Positions 32,765 to 43,828 of a stretch of 64,000 nt of DNA are shown here, piece by piece. A program made the position numbers and the translations under genes. Numbering within the stretch: the first letter of the stretch is position 1; each line of letters opens with the position of its first letter. Under the pieces are notes generated by a model. The model worked only from the letters and a program-made list of their open reading frames with translations, had not been told where the DNA came from and did not search any database. Source of the DNA: an uncultured Anaerococcus sp. (GTDB taxonomy: Bacteria > Bacillota > Clostridia > Tissierellales > Peptoniphilaceae); the NCBI RefSeq assembly GCF_943912825.1, contig NZ_CALTUX010000002.1, positions 1-64,000 of the forward strand. The letters run 5' to 3'.

Positions 32765-33456
32765 GAGTAGACAAGATGATTGGTAATACTGGTCTTGATA
32801 CCAGGAAAAATATAAAAAGAAATGCAAAAAAAGGAGCCCTAGTTATAAATGGGGTGACCGTAAAAGATTCATCAACAAAGGTTGATCCTTATGTAGATGA
32901 GGTCTACTACATGGGTCATTTTGTGGAATATATAGAAAATATCCACCTAATGATGAATAAACCGGCTGGTGTTTTATCAGCGACAAAGGATGAGGAAGAA
33001 ACTGTAATTGATCTTTTGGATGATTTTTATCTAGATTATGACCTGTCAATAGCTGGAAGGCTAGATAAGGATACGACAGGGCTTTTAGTCCTATCTACAG
33101 ATGGAAAACTCATTCATAAGATAACAAGTCCAAATTCAAATATTACAAAGACCTATGAGGCCATCACAAGAGATCCAATTGATCAAAGCTTTATCGAAGA
33201 ATTTAAAAAAGGTGTCTATATAAAAGAAGACGATTACACAGCAAGGCCTGCCGATCTTGAAATCCTAGAGCCAAACAAGGCCCTTGTTAAGGTTACAGAA
33301 GGCAAGTTTCACCTTGTTAAGAGGCTTTTTTCAAATCTAGGAAATGAAGTTACCAGCTTAAAAAGAATAGCTATAGGAGATTTAAAGCTTGACCCATATT
33401 TAGGTGAGGGTGATTATAGAGAACTTACTGAGGCTGAGTTAGAACTTTTTAAATAA
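32761..33456 (+). CDS. Pseudouridine synthase, RsuA family
   Basis: 231 residues. N-terminal S4-like RNA-binding segment (MRVDKMIGNTGLDTRKNIKRNAKKGALVING), then the catalytic domain with MMNKPAGVLSATKDE and the active-site Asp in AGRLDKDTTGLLVLSTDG (near residue 102); closing motif KVTEGKFHLVKRLFSNLGNEV. Modifies rRNA (RsuA targets 16S rRNA in E. coli); which position here is unknown. Translationally coupled to the PadR gene. Confidence 0.9.
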   Translation: MRVDKMIGNTGLDTRKNIKRNAKKGALVINGVTVKDSSTKVDPYVDEVYYMGHFVEYIENIHLMMNKPAGVLSATKDEEETVIDLLDDFYLDYDLSIAGRLDKDTTGLLVLSTDGKLIHKITSPNSNITKTYEAITRDPIDQSFIEEFKKGVYIKEDDYTARPADLEILEPNKALVKVTEGKFHLVKRLFSNLGNEVTSLKRIAIGDLKLDPYLGEGDYRELTEAELELFK

Positions 33457-33489
33457 GATAAAATAAGATAAAATTTTTTATGAAAACAC

Positions 33490-33518
33490 TTGCAAAAATA
33501 ATTCCTTAATGATATAAT
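33490..33518 (+). promoter_or_regulatory. glpP-glpK promoter
   Basis: TTGCAA (33490-33495), 17-bp spacer, TATAAT (33513-33518). Hexamers and spacing are identical to those of the glpF promoter at 43795-43823. Confidence 0.82.
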
Positions 33519-33537
33519 GAAGATACATTATAATAAT

Positions 33538-33572
33538 GAGAGAAGCGAGCTTTAATAATTTAGGGCTCGCTT
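33538..33572 (+). promoter_or_regulatory. Leader hairpin of glpP-glpK, candidate GlpP site
   Basis: The 13-mer GAGAGAAGCGAGC (33538-33550) is identical to one in the GlpA-like gene's leader (35732-35744). AAGCGAGC pairs with GCTCGCTT (33565-33572). The T tract is interrupted (TTTGTGCGTTT), so this is a weak terminator and may be an autoregulatory site. Confidence 0.65.
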
Positions 33573-33591
33573 TGTGCGTTTAGGGAGAGAT

Positions 33592-35680
<2,089 letters not shown>

Positions 35681-35683
35681 TAT

Positions 35684-35711
35684 TTGATTGAAAAGGATAA
35701 TCCAGTATAAT
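35684..35711 (+). promoter_or_regulatory. Promoter of the GlpA-like operon
   Basis: TTGATT (35684-35689), 16-bp spacer, TATAAT (35706-35711), immediately after the glpK stop. Confidence 0.68.
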
Positions 35712-35731
35712 ATTAATAACTGAATAAGGTA

Positions 35732-35776
35732 GAGAGAAGCGAGCGTAAGTGTTAGTATACTTGCGCTCGCTTTTTT
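35732..35776 (+). terminator. Leader terminator of the GlpA-like operon, candidate GlpP target
   Basis: Arms 35737-35749 and 35760-35772 give 13 bp with one wobble, loop of 10 nt, then six T. The 5' edge is the 13-mer GAGAGAAGCGAGC shared with the glpP leader. It lies between promoter and start codon, so transcription must pass it: the layout expected for GlpP antitermination. Confidence 0.8.
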
Positions 35777-35805
35777 CTATAGTTTTTTACATAAAAGGAG
35801 TAAAT

Positions 35806-37227
35806 ATGTTTGATGTAATAATAATTGGTGGAGGAGTTGTCGGAGCATCAGTTGCAGCCCACCTATCAAAGAAAAAAGGAAAATTTTTATTACTAGAAAA
35901 AAACGAAGACGTATGTACCGAAACAACTAAGGCTAACTCTGGTATCTGCCATGGTGGTTATGATGCTGTTCCAGGCACCCTAAAGGCTAAATTCAACGTC
36001 GAAGGCAACCAAATGATGGAAGAAGAAAGTAAGCTCTTTGTCTTCCCTTATAAGAAAATTGGAACCCTAGTCCTATGCCATGATGAAAAAGATATGCCAA
36101 ATCTTCAAAAACTATACGATTATGGTATAGCAAATGGTGTAAAGGGTATGAAAATCCTAAATAGAGAAGAAACCCTAGCCCTAGAAAAAAACATCACAGA
36201 AGATGTTGTAGCTTCTCTATATTGTGCAGAAGCAGGCATCCTTGATCCATTTTTAATGAATATAGCCTATGCAGAAGTATCAAATATAAATGGTGTAGAC
36301 TATAAGTTCAATACAAAAGTAGAAAAAATTGAAAAAGTAGATGACCATTGGCTTCTACACACAAATAATGGCGATTTTGAAACAAAGGCTGTAATTAACT
36401 GTGCAGGCATCTATTCAGATGAACTACATAACCAAATTTCTGATACAAAATACGAAATCAAGGCTAGACGTGGTGAATACCTACTCTTAGACAAGGAAAC
36501 AGCAGGTTTTGTAAAGCATGTAATGTTCAACCTCCCATCTGAAAAAGGAAAGGGAATCCTAGTAAGTCCAACCATAGACAACAACACACTAGTAGGTCCA
36601 ACCTCAGACTTTATTGATGATAAGAGCGATAGAAGATCAACAAGACAAAGACTTGAAGAAGTTATAGAAAAATCAAACCACACAGTAAAAGATGTCCCAG
36701 TAAGAATGGTAATCACATCCTTCTCAGGCAATAGGGCCCACGAAGTAGGCGGCGACTTTATCCTACAAGAAAGCGAAGAAGGATTCTTCGACTGCGTAGG
36801 TATAGAATCTCCAGGACTAACCTCATCTCCAGCCATAGGAAAATATATGGCAGACCTTGTAGCGGATAAATATGGATTCGCAGAAAACGAAGACTTTACT
36901 TACGATAGAAAGCCAATACCAAAGACATGCGAGATGAGCCTTGAAGAGCACTCAGAACTAATTAAGAAAAACAAATTATACGGCAAAATCATCTGCAGGT
37001 GCGAATCTGTAACAGAAGGTGAGATAGTAGATGCAATCAACAGACCTCTAGGTGCCACAACTGTAGATGGCATCAAAAGACGTGTAAGAGCTAGTGCTGG
37101 TAGGTGCCAAGGCGGATTCTGCCTTCCACATCTAATGGAAATCTTAGCCCGTGAACTAGGCGAAGATATGTCAGATGTAGTTAAAAACTCAAAAGAATCT
37201 TACTATGTAGATGGAAGAGTAAAGTAG
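35806..37227 (+). CDS. Glycerol-3-phosphate dehydrogenase-type flavoprotein (GlpA-like)
   Basis: 473 residues from ATG 35806 (AAAGGAG upstream; an in-frame GTG at 35749 lies inside the leader hairpin). FAD site IIGGGVVGASVAAHLSKK at the N-terminus, a DAO-type fold (TTKANSGICHGGYDA; SFSGNRAHEVGGDF; GIESPGLTSSPAIGKYMADL), then a C-terminal BFD-like [2Fe-2S] domain with CRCESVTEGEIVDAI and ASAGRCQGGFC (Cys pairs). This GlpA-like enzyme with the following flavoprotein and DUF1667 protein matches the three-gene G3P dehydrogenase cluster known from Thermotoga and clostridia. It probably oxidises G3P to DHAP. Confidence 0.88.
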   Translation: MFDVIIIGGGVVGASVAAHLSKKKGKFLLLEKNEDVCTETTKANSGICHGGYDAVPGTLKAKFNVEGNQMMEEESKLFVFPYKKIGTLVLCHDEKDMPNLQKLYDYGIANGVKGMKILNREETLALEKNITEDVVASLYCAEAGILDPFLMNIAYAEVSNINGVDYKFNTKVEKIEKVDDHWLLHTNNGDFETKAVINCAGIYSDELHNQISDTKYEIKARRGEYLLLDKETAGFVKHVMFNLPSEKGKGILVSPTIDNNTLVGPTSDFIDDKSDRRSTRQRLEEVIEKSNHTVKDVPVRMVITSFSGNRAHEVGGDFILQESEEGFFDCVGIESPGLTSSPAIGKYMADLVADKYGFAENEDFTYDRKPIPKTCEMSLEEHSELIKKNKLYGKIICRCESVTEGEIVDAINRPLGATTVDGIKRRVRASAGRCQGGFCLPHLMEILARELGEDMSDVVKNSKESYYVDGRVK

Positions 37228-37236
37228 GAGAAGAAT

Positions 37237-38496
37237 ATGAAAAATTATGATTTAGTAGTAGTAGGTGGAGGCCCTGCAGGTCTTGCAGCAGCAGCCAAGG
37301 CCTATGATTGTGGTATAGAAAATGTCTTAATTGTAGAAAGAGATAATAGGCTTGGTGGAATCCTTAACCAATGTATCCACAATGGTTTTGGCCTTCATAG
37401 ATTCAAAGAAGAACTAACAGGTCCAGAATATGCTGGAAGATTTGAAGATGAAGTGGCTAAGCGTGATATAGATGTAATGCTAAATACAATCGTAATGGAC
37501 TTTAGCCATGATAAAACCCTAACCCTAATGAATGAAGAAAATGGCATGTTTCAAATCAAGCCAAAGGCAGTAATACTTGCCATGGGTTGTAGGGAAAGAC
37601 CAAGAGGAGCCCTAAACATACCAGGATCCCGTCCGGCAGGCGTATATTCAGCAGGTACAGCCCAAAAACTAGTAAACCTTGATGGCTTCATGCCAGGCAA
37701 AAAGGTAGTAATCTTAGGTTCAGGCGATATAGGCCTAATCATGGCTAGACGTATGACCCTAGAAGGAGCAAAAGTCCAATGTGTGGCAGAAATTATGCCA
37801 TATTCTGGAGGTCTTAAGAGAAATATTGTCCAATGTCTAGACGATTTTGATATTCCACTCTACTTTTCAACAACAATATCAGATATAGTAGGAACCGACA
37901 GGGTAGAGGGAGTTTACCTATCACAGGTAGATGACCATATGAAAGTCATCCCAGGTACAGAAAGATATGTAGAATGCGATGCTATCCTCCTATCAGTAGG
38001 CCTAATACCAGAAAACGAATTAAGTAGGGATGCAGAGATCAAGATGGACCCAAGAACTAAGGGAGCAGAAGTATCCGACAGGATGATGACATCAATAGAT
38101 GGGGTCTTTGCAGCAGGAAACGTCCTCCACGTACACGACCTAGTAGACTATGTAACAGAAGAAAGTGAACTAGCTGGAGAAAACGCTGCAGCCTACATCA
38201 AAGATGAATTTAAAGAAGAAGGCGAAAAGAAAATCCACCTTACACCAGGCAATGGCGTAACCTATACAGTGCCTCAATATATAGCCCCAAGCTCAATGAG
38301 AGATGAAGTAGTAATCAGATTTAGGGTAAATAATATCTACCAAAAATCACGCCTAGTACTTGAGGTAGATGGCAAAGAAGTAGCCCAAAAGAGAAAACTA
38401 GTATTTGCACCAGGTGAAATGGAAAATCTAGTCATAAAGAAAAGCGACCTAAATGAAAACAGCGAAAAAATCGAAGTAAGATTGGAGAGCTTATGA
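37237..38496 (+). CDS. FAD/NAD(P)-dependent oxidoreductase subunit (glycerol operon)
   Basis: 419 residues. GGGPAGLAAAAKAYD (near residue 9) binds FAD and VVILGSGDIGLIMARRM (near 163) the nicotinamide nucleotide; VIVER, MGCRERPRGALNIPGSRPAGVYSAGTAQ and FAAGNVLHVHDLVDYVTEES are typical of the subunit paired with GlpA-like enzymes. C-terminal 80 residues (LTPGNGVTYTVPQYIAP...) form a beta-rich tail. Likely transfers electrons from the GlpA-like subunit to NAD. Overlaps the DUF1667 gene by 4 bp. Confidence 0.87.
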   Translation: MKNYDLVVVGGGPAGLAAAAKAYDCGIENVLIVERDNRLGGILNQCIHNGFGLHRFKEELTGPEYAGRFEDEVAKRDIDVMLNTIVMDFSHDKTLTLMNEENGMFQIKPKAVILAMGCRERPRGALNIPGSRPAGVYSAGTAQKLVNLDGFMPGKKVVILGSGDIGLIMARRMTLEGAKVQCVAEIMPYSGGLKRNIVQCLDDFDIPLYFSTTISDIVGTDRVEGVYLSQVDDHMKVIPGTERYVECDAILLSVGLIPENELSRDAEIKMDPRTKGAEVSDRMMTSIDGVFAAGNVLHVHDLVDYVTEESELAGENAAAYIKDEFKEEGEKKIHLTPGNGVTYTVPQYIAPSSMRDEVVIRFRVNNIYQKSRLVLEVDGKEVAQKRKLVFAPGEMENLVIKKSDLNENSEKIEVRLESL

Positions 38497-38849
38497 TCAA
38501 AGAATTAACCTGCATAAATTGTCCCCTAGGCTGCACAGTCAGCGTCACAGTAGAAGATGGACAAATCACAAACATCACAGGCAATACTTGCAAGAGAGGC
38601 GAAGTATATGCTAGAAATGAACTAACAAATCCAGTAAGAGTTGTAACTTCCACAGCAAGAGTAGACGGAGCAGACCAATACTCTGTATCAGTTAAAACTG
38701 AAGAAGCAATTCCAAAAGGAAAAATCATGGAAGTAATGGAAGAAATAAACAAGGCCCATATAGCAGCCCCTGTAGCCATAGGCGATACAGTCATAGAAGA
38801 TGTAGCAGGCACAGGCATAAGAGTAATAGCCACATCAAAGGCCTCATAA
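38493..38849 (+). CDS. DUF1667 protein (glycerol operon)
   Basis: 118 residues. N-terminal CINCPLGCTVSV (Cys8, Cys11, Cys15) with TGNTCKRGEVYARNE supplies four cysteines, arranged like the Fe-S segment of molybdopterin oxidoreductases, then a small alpha/beta domain (RVVTSTARVDGADQYSVSVKT). DUF1667 proteins regularly accompany the two flavoproteins encoded upstream, and probably act as a small electron-transfer subunit. Last gene of the operon. Confidence 0.88.
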   Translation: MIKELTCINCPLGCTVSVTVEDGQITNITGNTCKRGEVYARNELTNPVRVVTSTARVDGADQYSVSVKTEEAIPKGKIMEVMEEINKAHIAAPVAIGDTVIEDVAGTGIRVIATSKAS

Positions 38850-38853
38850 AAAC

Positions 38854-38884
38854 AAAACCCCAGCCGTTTTAGGTTGGGGTTTTT
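38854..38884 (+). terminator. GlpA-like operon terminator
   Basis: AAAACCCCAGCC (38854-38865), 6-nt loop, GGTTGGGGTTTT (38872-38883) plus T. Confidence 0.9.
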
Positions 38885-38952
38885 GAGTGCCCTTATATAT
38901 TTTTTAAAATATTATTCTATTTCTAAATAAAAATCATTCGCGATAAAAATTT

Positions 38953-38981
38953 TTGTTATAAAAAGGTTTTCTTGATATAAT
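38953..38981 (+). promoter_or_regulatory. Promoter of the subtilase gene
   Basis: TTGTTA (38953-38958), 17-bp spacer, TATAAT (38976-38981). Confidence 0.78.
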
Positions 38982-39015
38982 TAAATAAAGTAAATATATG
39001 AGGAAAGGAAAGCAA

Positions 39016-42000
39016 ATGAAAACAGTCAAGAAAGTACTTATAGGCATAATTGTTCTGATCTTGCTTGGCCTAGGATTCTTTTTTGGGAAAAAATTTATTG
39101 ATAGCAAAAAAGAAATAGGCGAAGCTGAGGGGATGAGTGGTGGGATTTCTTCTGAAAAACAAGTGACCATGAAGGAAAGCTTCCCAGCCAAGGCGCAAAA
39201 GATAAGTTTTGCAGATGGTAAAAATTTCTTCACTATACCAGGTAAGGACAATATAGTCCAAACCGAAATTGGAGAATATGTCGACGGGCAAATCTTGGTA
39301 GATGTGGACCTAGAAAAATTCGATGAAAAGACCTTTGAAAAATATGGGGCAAGTATCATTGCCAGGTGCGATATCTGGGGAGGCTATGAAATATATATAG
39401 CTGATAAAAGTTTAAACCAACTAGAGGTCCTAGCAGAAGATATAGGCAAGGAAGAAGGCGTATTGTTATCACAAGTCCACTGGCTAGTGCCAAGTGTTCC
39501 TAATGAATATTCATATCCTGATGATGATTTTTCAGTTTATCCAGATGAAGGTCTTAGTCCGTTTAATATTTTTAAATATATTTTTAAAAAGAATAACAAA
39601 ACTAACTTATGGGATAATTACAGTATCGAAGATGGGTATAGGTTGATTTCTGAAAATGCTGACCTAGGTGAATCCACAGATGATCCTTATTGGTCTTATA
39701 AGGCCACCAACCTACCATACATGTGGAAAAACTTAGAAAATAAAAAAGAAGTAAATGTAGGTGTATTTGAAAATACGAAATTAAAAAATAATGTCAGTAA
39801 GGATTTATCCTTTGAAAATTGGGAGTCAGAAAATTATGAATCAAAATATGCAAAGTCTACCTACAAAAAATTGAGGATTATAGATGACATATCTTATAGG
39901 GTTAGAGAGGGAATTGAAAAGATTAATTCAGACTCTAAGAAATCTACTAAACCTAATTACCGTGACCACACTGCAAATGTATGTTCTCTTATAGGTGCAA
40001 GGCACAATGATATTGGCTTTAGCGGGGTTTGTAAGAATGCCAAAGTCTTCCCTATTCCTTACCCTGAACCATTACTTCCATACTTATTGGCCTATAGGAT
40101 ATCCAATCCAGATAATCCTGCCAATATCTTTAGTATCAGTATGGGTTATAAAAAGGCTGAGCTTTATGCTATAAATTATGATGAATCCTTAGAAGAAGAC
40201 TCAAGAAATGATAGCTTAAAAGAGTACTTAGAACTAGATAAAAGCCCAGAAGAATTTATTAAGGAAGTAAGTAAAACAAGAGAAGACCATAACTATTCAA
40301 AGCTTAGACTAAATATGGCCCTAAGAGCCCTTAAAAATGCTGGCAAAGATTTCTTGATTGTGAAATGTGCTGGTAATGAAGGGGAAAAGATAGCTAAGAT
40401 TGAAAAATATACAAGAGTTAAGATAGAAAAAACCACAATTTTTGATGAACTAGACCCAGACCTTAAGGACCATGTTATCATTGTTGGGGCATCTCGTCCG
40501 AAATTTTCTAATGGCAAAACTTTCTTTTCTGACATTTCTACCACAAGAAATGTTGACATAGTAGGGCCAGGAAAAAATATACCAGGATATGATAATGGTG
40601 GCCATGTAGTTATGTGGGGCGGAACATCAGCAGCTACACCCTTTGTGGCAGGCCTTGCAGCAAACCTCTATGGAGCTTATCCAGAAAAAATGAACGGTCC
40701 CCTTGCCAAGAAACTCATCCTAGCATCTGGAAACCTAGAAGTCTTAGATGTTAGAGAAGAGAGGCATTCAAAGCTAGTCGATGCTAAAATTCTAACTGAT
40801 TTGGTAAAGGATGCAGATTTGGACGCTATGGAAAGTGATGATGAAGTAGATGAGGTCAAATCTAGCAAATATAAAGATAAGATTTCATTCTACCAAGAGC
40901 ACGACGACCCAGAGCTTGCAGCTGACAGGAGAGATTTTATAAAAAATGTCCTCAATAAAACTGCTGATGCCGACTTTAAGGAAAGTGAAATTTATCTGGT
41001 AAAAAAGAAGGAAGATTCATCTTATTATCTTGTAATAAAGGATAATCATTCTAAATACACCCTACAAAATTATAAGGTTTATGTGGCTCTTCCTAACGAA
41101 GACTTATCAGAATATAGGTTAATCCAAGTCGATGATTTCATACCTGATGAAAAATACTCAGATGCTTTTGCAGATTTTTATATCTACAATTTCTATGACC
41201 CAGATAAGGATAAATTTACCGACTACCTATTCTTATTCCGTGACCATGGAGGAAATACAGTTGGAGATTACACTATAAGGGCCATAGCCTTAGATGGTGG
41301 TAGGATCCATCATATTGAAGAATTGAAAGATAGCCTAGCCTACAAAGACCTCATCTATACCAAAAACAACCCACAAGGTCTCCTAAATGGTTTTAATATC
41401 ACCCTAGAACCAAGGGCCTACCACAATATCTATATCAAGCATGATTTCAATAATTATGATAGGAACTTTAGGATAATTGACCAAGATAGGGATGAAAATG
41501 TAAGTAAGGCTGAAAAATACGATACTGGCTTTGTAAAATTATATAGGGACATAATAAATAGTAAGGCCCCTTATTACAAATATGAAAATCAGGCTAAATA
41601 TATAAATGAAGTTTACTACAATCACGATTTAAAATTTGGAATCTGCAAGGTAGATGACTTTAAGTATCCGCTCCTAGTCTTATCTGCGACAAATGACGGC
41701 TATAATTGGTATTCTATAATCCAATATACAGGCGATAATAAATATAATACTTGCCTATATATAGAACCAGCTCAAGTAGACATATGCTCAAATTACGTCT
41801 ATACTTACGAAGGAAAGCATATCTTTATGGATAATCAGGGCAATGATGACCTATATTTCATTGGCAAGAATGATGGAAAAATTCAAATGACCTACGGTTA
41901 TTCGCCTACTATCCAAGGACCAGCAGATATTAGGATAGATTTGGCAGGCATAGATAGGAAAAAAGCTAAGGCCTTTGATAAAAAAGACTATGACAAACTT

Positions 42001-42705
42001 AAATCAAAGCTAAAGCCAGTTAAGATGTATCCTATCAATGACAAGACCTTTATGGACTTAATTGATAAGTATAAGGACGGCCAAAAAAACGAGGAGGAAT
42101 CTATATATTCTCTATACATCAAAGATGTATATACAAATACGGATTCCTACCATGACCTTTCTGTTATAGATAAGGATAGCCTCCACTTTATGGATGTAAA
42201 TGCCCTTAATGAATATTCTATGGAAAACTCTCCATACTTAACTGATCCTCAATATAAGGAATACAGGGATAAATATATTAAGGTCTTAGAAGAAAATAAT
42301 GGTAAATATATTAAGAAGAATAAAGACGGCAGCTTTTATTTCGGATTTTATCCTGGAAATGTAGGGAGGGATGATGAGAATTCTGTAGATTACGAGTTCC
42401 AATATTTCCCAGAATATGGGGTGACCTTCTTTGCTTACAAGGATTATATGAAAGAGGATGAGGTGTATTACCTAAAGAGTCCTTATCCAGGCATAGTTGC
42501 TAATGATAACTTATACTTAGAAGCAGATTTTCTAGCCTGGTGGATAGGTTTTGAATATCAAATAGACCCTAGCAAAAAATCTATTAATATGAACTTAGAA
42601 GGCCATGATATAGGCCAGGAGGGCGTAGATTATGTAAAAATACCAACAGGGCCTTATAAGTCTATGAAAGATTTGCTAAATGATAATTTTGAAAAAATAA
42701 AGTGA
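39016..42705 (+). CDS. Membrane-anchored S8 (subtilisin-like) peptidase, atypical catalytic acid
   Basis: 1229 residues from ATG 39016 (AGGAAAGG upstream; the ATG at 38998 overlaps it). An N-terminal signal anchor (IGIIVLILLGLGFFFG) leads to an S8 domain preceded by about 200 residues. Catalytic landmarks: His318 in YRDHTANV, oxyanion Asn454 in CAGNEG, Ser538 in GGTSAATPFVAG. At the position of the usual Asp the sequence reads VNVGVFENTK, that is Glu252. Between these are long insertions. The C-terminal 650 residues are not a recognised domain; a late segment (LYLEADFLAWWIGFEYQID) recalls the copper amine oxidase N-terminal-like stalk. Active outside the membrane; substrate unknown. Confidence 0.82.
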   Translation: MKTVKKVLIGIIVLILLGLGFFFGKKFIDSKKEIGEAEGMSGGISSEKQVTMKESFPAKAQKISFADGKNFFTIPGKDNIVQTEIGEYVDGQILVDVDLEKFDEKTFEKYGASIIARCDIWGGYEIYIADKSLNQLEVLAEDIGKEEGVLLSQVHWLVPSVPNEYSYPDDDFSVYPDEGLSPFNIFKYIFKKNNKTNLWDNYSIEDGYRLISENADLGESTDDPYWSYKATNLPYMWKNLENKKEVNVGVFENTKLKNNVSKDLSFENWESENYESKYAKSTYKKLRIIDDISYRVREGIEKINSDSKKSTKPNYRDHTANVCSLIGARHNDIGFSGVCKNAKVFPIPYPEPLLPYLLAYRISNPDNPANIFSISMGYKKAELYAINYDESLEEDSRNDSLKEYLELDKSPEEFIKEVSKTREDHNYSKLRLNMALRALKNAGKDFLIVKCAGNEGEKIAKIEKYTRVKIEKTTIFDELDPDLKDHVIIVGASRPKFSNGKTFFSDISTTRNVDIVGPGKNIPGYDNGGHVVMWGGTSAATPFVAGLAANLYGAYPEKMNGPLAKKLILASGNLEVLDVREERHSKLVDAKILTDLVKDADLDAMESDDEVDEVKSSKYKDKISFYQEHDDPELAADRRDFIKNVLNKTADADFKESEIYLVKKKEDSSYYLVIKDNHSKYTLQNYKVYVALPNEDLSEYRLIQVDDFIPDEKYSDAFADFYIYNFYDPDKDKFTDYLFLFRDHGGNTVGDYTIRAIALDGGRIHHIEELKDSLAYKDLIYTKNNPQGLLNGFNITLEPRAYHNIYIKHDFNNYDRNFRIIDQDRDENVSKAEKYDTGFVKLYRDIINSKAPYYKYENQAKYINEVYYNHDLKFGICKVDDFKYPLLVLSATNDGYNWYSIIQYTGDNKYNTCLYIEPAQVDICSNYVYTYEGKHIFMDNQGNDDLYFIGKNDGKIQMTYGYSPTIQGPADIRIDLAGIDRKKAKAFDKKDYDKLKSKLKPVKMYPINDKTFMDLIDKYKDGQKNEEESIYSLYIKDVYTNTDSYHDLSVIDKDSLHFMDVNALNEYSMENSPYLTDPQYKEYRDKYIKVLEENNGKYIKKNKDGSFYFGFYPGNVGRDDENSVDYEFQYFPEYGVTFFAYKDYMKEDEVYYLKSPYPGIVANDNLYLEADFLAWWIGFEYQIDPSKKSINMNLEGHDIGQEGVDYVKIPTGPYKSMKDLLNDNFEKIK

Positions 42706-42757
42706 TTGAAATAATTTTAAATATAGGTTAGTTTAAAAAGAGAGCTTTATATAAAAG

Positions 42758-42799
42758 TACCAAGCCAAAGGCAAAATGCTTAGGCTTGGTATTTTTTTG
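42758..42799 (+). terminator. Subtilase gene terminator
   Basis: TACCAAGCC (42758-42766) pairs with GGCTTGGTA (42783-42791), T8 tail. Confidence 0.88.
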
Positions 42800-42816
42800 T
42801 AAATTTAACCAATAGA

Positions 42817-42976
42817 AAAGCCCCTCAGATGAGGGGGCAGATTGTCGACGAATTTGGATTCGAATGCCATTTAGGCAAACGAAGTGAGGAAGAATCCCAT
42901 GAATTTAGGATTAAAAATATAAGTTTTTAACAATATATTAATATGTCTACGCTCTGGCCCCACAAGTGCGGGCTTT
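42817..42976 (-). other. Multi-hairpin 3' region of glpF, unexplained
   Basis: Between glpF and its likely distal terminator. Read from the minus strand: a stem around GCCCGCAC...GTGGGGC near 42960-42975, AATCC/GGATT (42893-42912), GCC-TAAAT-GGC (42866-42876), a CGAATCC/AATTCG pairing (42848-42862), and finally the GCCCC/GGGGC hairpin with T run (42817-42839), which looks like the terminator. GAATTTGGATT (42850-42860) recurs nearly as GAATTTAGGATT (42901-42912). Not coding. Could be a structured 3' UTR or a small RNA; not matched to a family. Confidence 0.45.
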
Positions 42977-42982
42977 TCTGGA

Positions 42983-43699
42983 CTAGAATATAAAGTTGAA
43001 TAAGATTACAGCGATAAGTCCGCCGATGATTGGGCCAACAACTGGAATCCATCCATATCCCCAGTTTGCATCTGTCTTGTTCTTAACTGGGAGAACTGCG
43101 TAAGCAATTCTTGGACCAAGGTCTCTTGCTGGGTTAATTGCATAACCTGTTAGACCACCTGTTGACATACCTATTGAAACGATTAGACCGTATACGAATA
43201 GCTTGTCAACTCCAGCACCGTTTGCGCCTGCTACATTACCAAAACCAAGGATAGCAAATACAAGGACAAAGGTACCAACTATTTCAGATAGAAGGTTTCT
43301 GCCGGTGTTTGGGATTGTAGGTGCTGTACAGAATGTACCCCTAACTCCAAGTGGGTTGTCAGCTGTTGCATCATAGTGGTCTTTGAATAGGGTGTAAACT
43401 AAACATTGACCTAGGAAGGCTCCTAGCATTTGACCAGCTATGTATACTGGAACTGCGTTAGGTGCTACATCACCCTTAAATGCAAGTGCAATTGTTAGTG
43501 CTGGGTTAAAATGAGCTCCTGTGAGTGCTCCAAAGATGGTTGCTGGGATTAGAACGGCAAGACCCCAAGCGATAGTGATTTGGATAGGACCTGCACCTTT
43601 CATACCACTCTTGTTCAAAGAAACGTTTGCTACGACACCATTACCTAGAAGTATAAGTATGAGTGTACCGACCATTTCGCCTAAAAAAATATCTCTCAT
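42983..43699 (-). CDS. glpF: Glycerol facilitator (aquaglyceroporin)
   Basis: 238 residues, six membrane segments with two half-helices: GAHFNPALTIALAF (first NPA) and GYAINPARDLGPR (second NPA). The Asp after the second NPA (NPARD) marks glycerol-type pores. Brings glycerol in by facilitated diffusion for GlpK. Own promoter (43795-43823) and leader terminator (43720-43756); the AAAGGAGAG site lies just before the ATG. Confidence 0.96.
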   Translation of the reverse strand: MRDIFLGEMVGTLILILLGNGVVANVSLNKSGMKGAGPIQITIAWGLAVLIPATIFGALTGAHFNPALTIALAFKGDVAPNAVPVYIAGQMLGAFLGQCLVYTLFKDHYDATADNPLGVRGTFCTAPTIPNTGRNLLSEIVGTFVLVFAILGFGNVAGANGAGVDKLFVYGLIVSIGMSTGGLTGYAINPARDLGPRIAYAVLPVKNKTDANWGYGWIPVVGPIIGGLIAVILFNFIF

Positions 43700-43719
43700 T
43701 TTCTCTCCTTTCTCTGAAT

Positions 43720-43756
43720 AAAAAAACAGAGAACTACCTTGGTTATTAGCTCTCTG
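43720..43756 (-). terminator. glpF leader terminator, candidate GlpP target
   Basis: On the minus strand CAGAGAGCTA pairs with TAGTTCTCTG (one mismatch; + strand 43727-43736 and 43747-43756), loop 10 nt, then seven T (43720-43726). It lies between promoter and ATG, and is preceded by the purine block AGAGACAGAGAGC, comparable to the glpP and GlpA-like leaders. Confidence 0.75.
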
Positions 43757-43794
43757 TCTCTGATTTATTCAACTGTGAAAATGTTTACATTTAT

Positions 43795-43823
43795 ATTATA
43801 TCACAGGCTTTTATTTATTGCAA
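43795..43823 (-). promoter_or_regulatory. glpF promoter
   Basis: Minus strand TTGCAA (43818-43823), 17-bp spacer, TATAAT (43795-43800). Confidence 0.82.
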
Positions 43824-43828
43824 ATTTT

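Noticed and set aside
33543..33572. Ordinary intrinsic terminator of the preceding pseudouridine synthase gene
   Set aside because: It lies downstream of a good promoter (33490-33518) and shares a 13-mer with the leader of the GlpA-like operon, so it belongs to the glpP leader.
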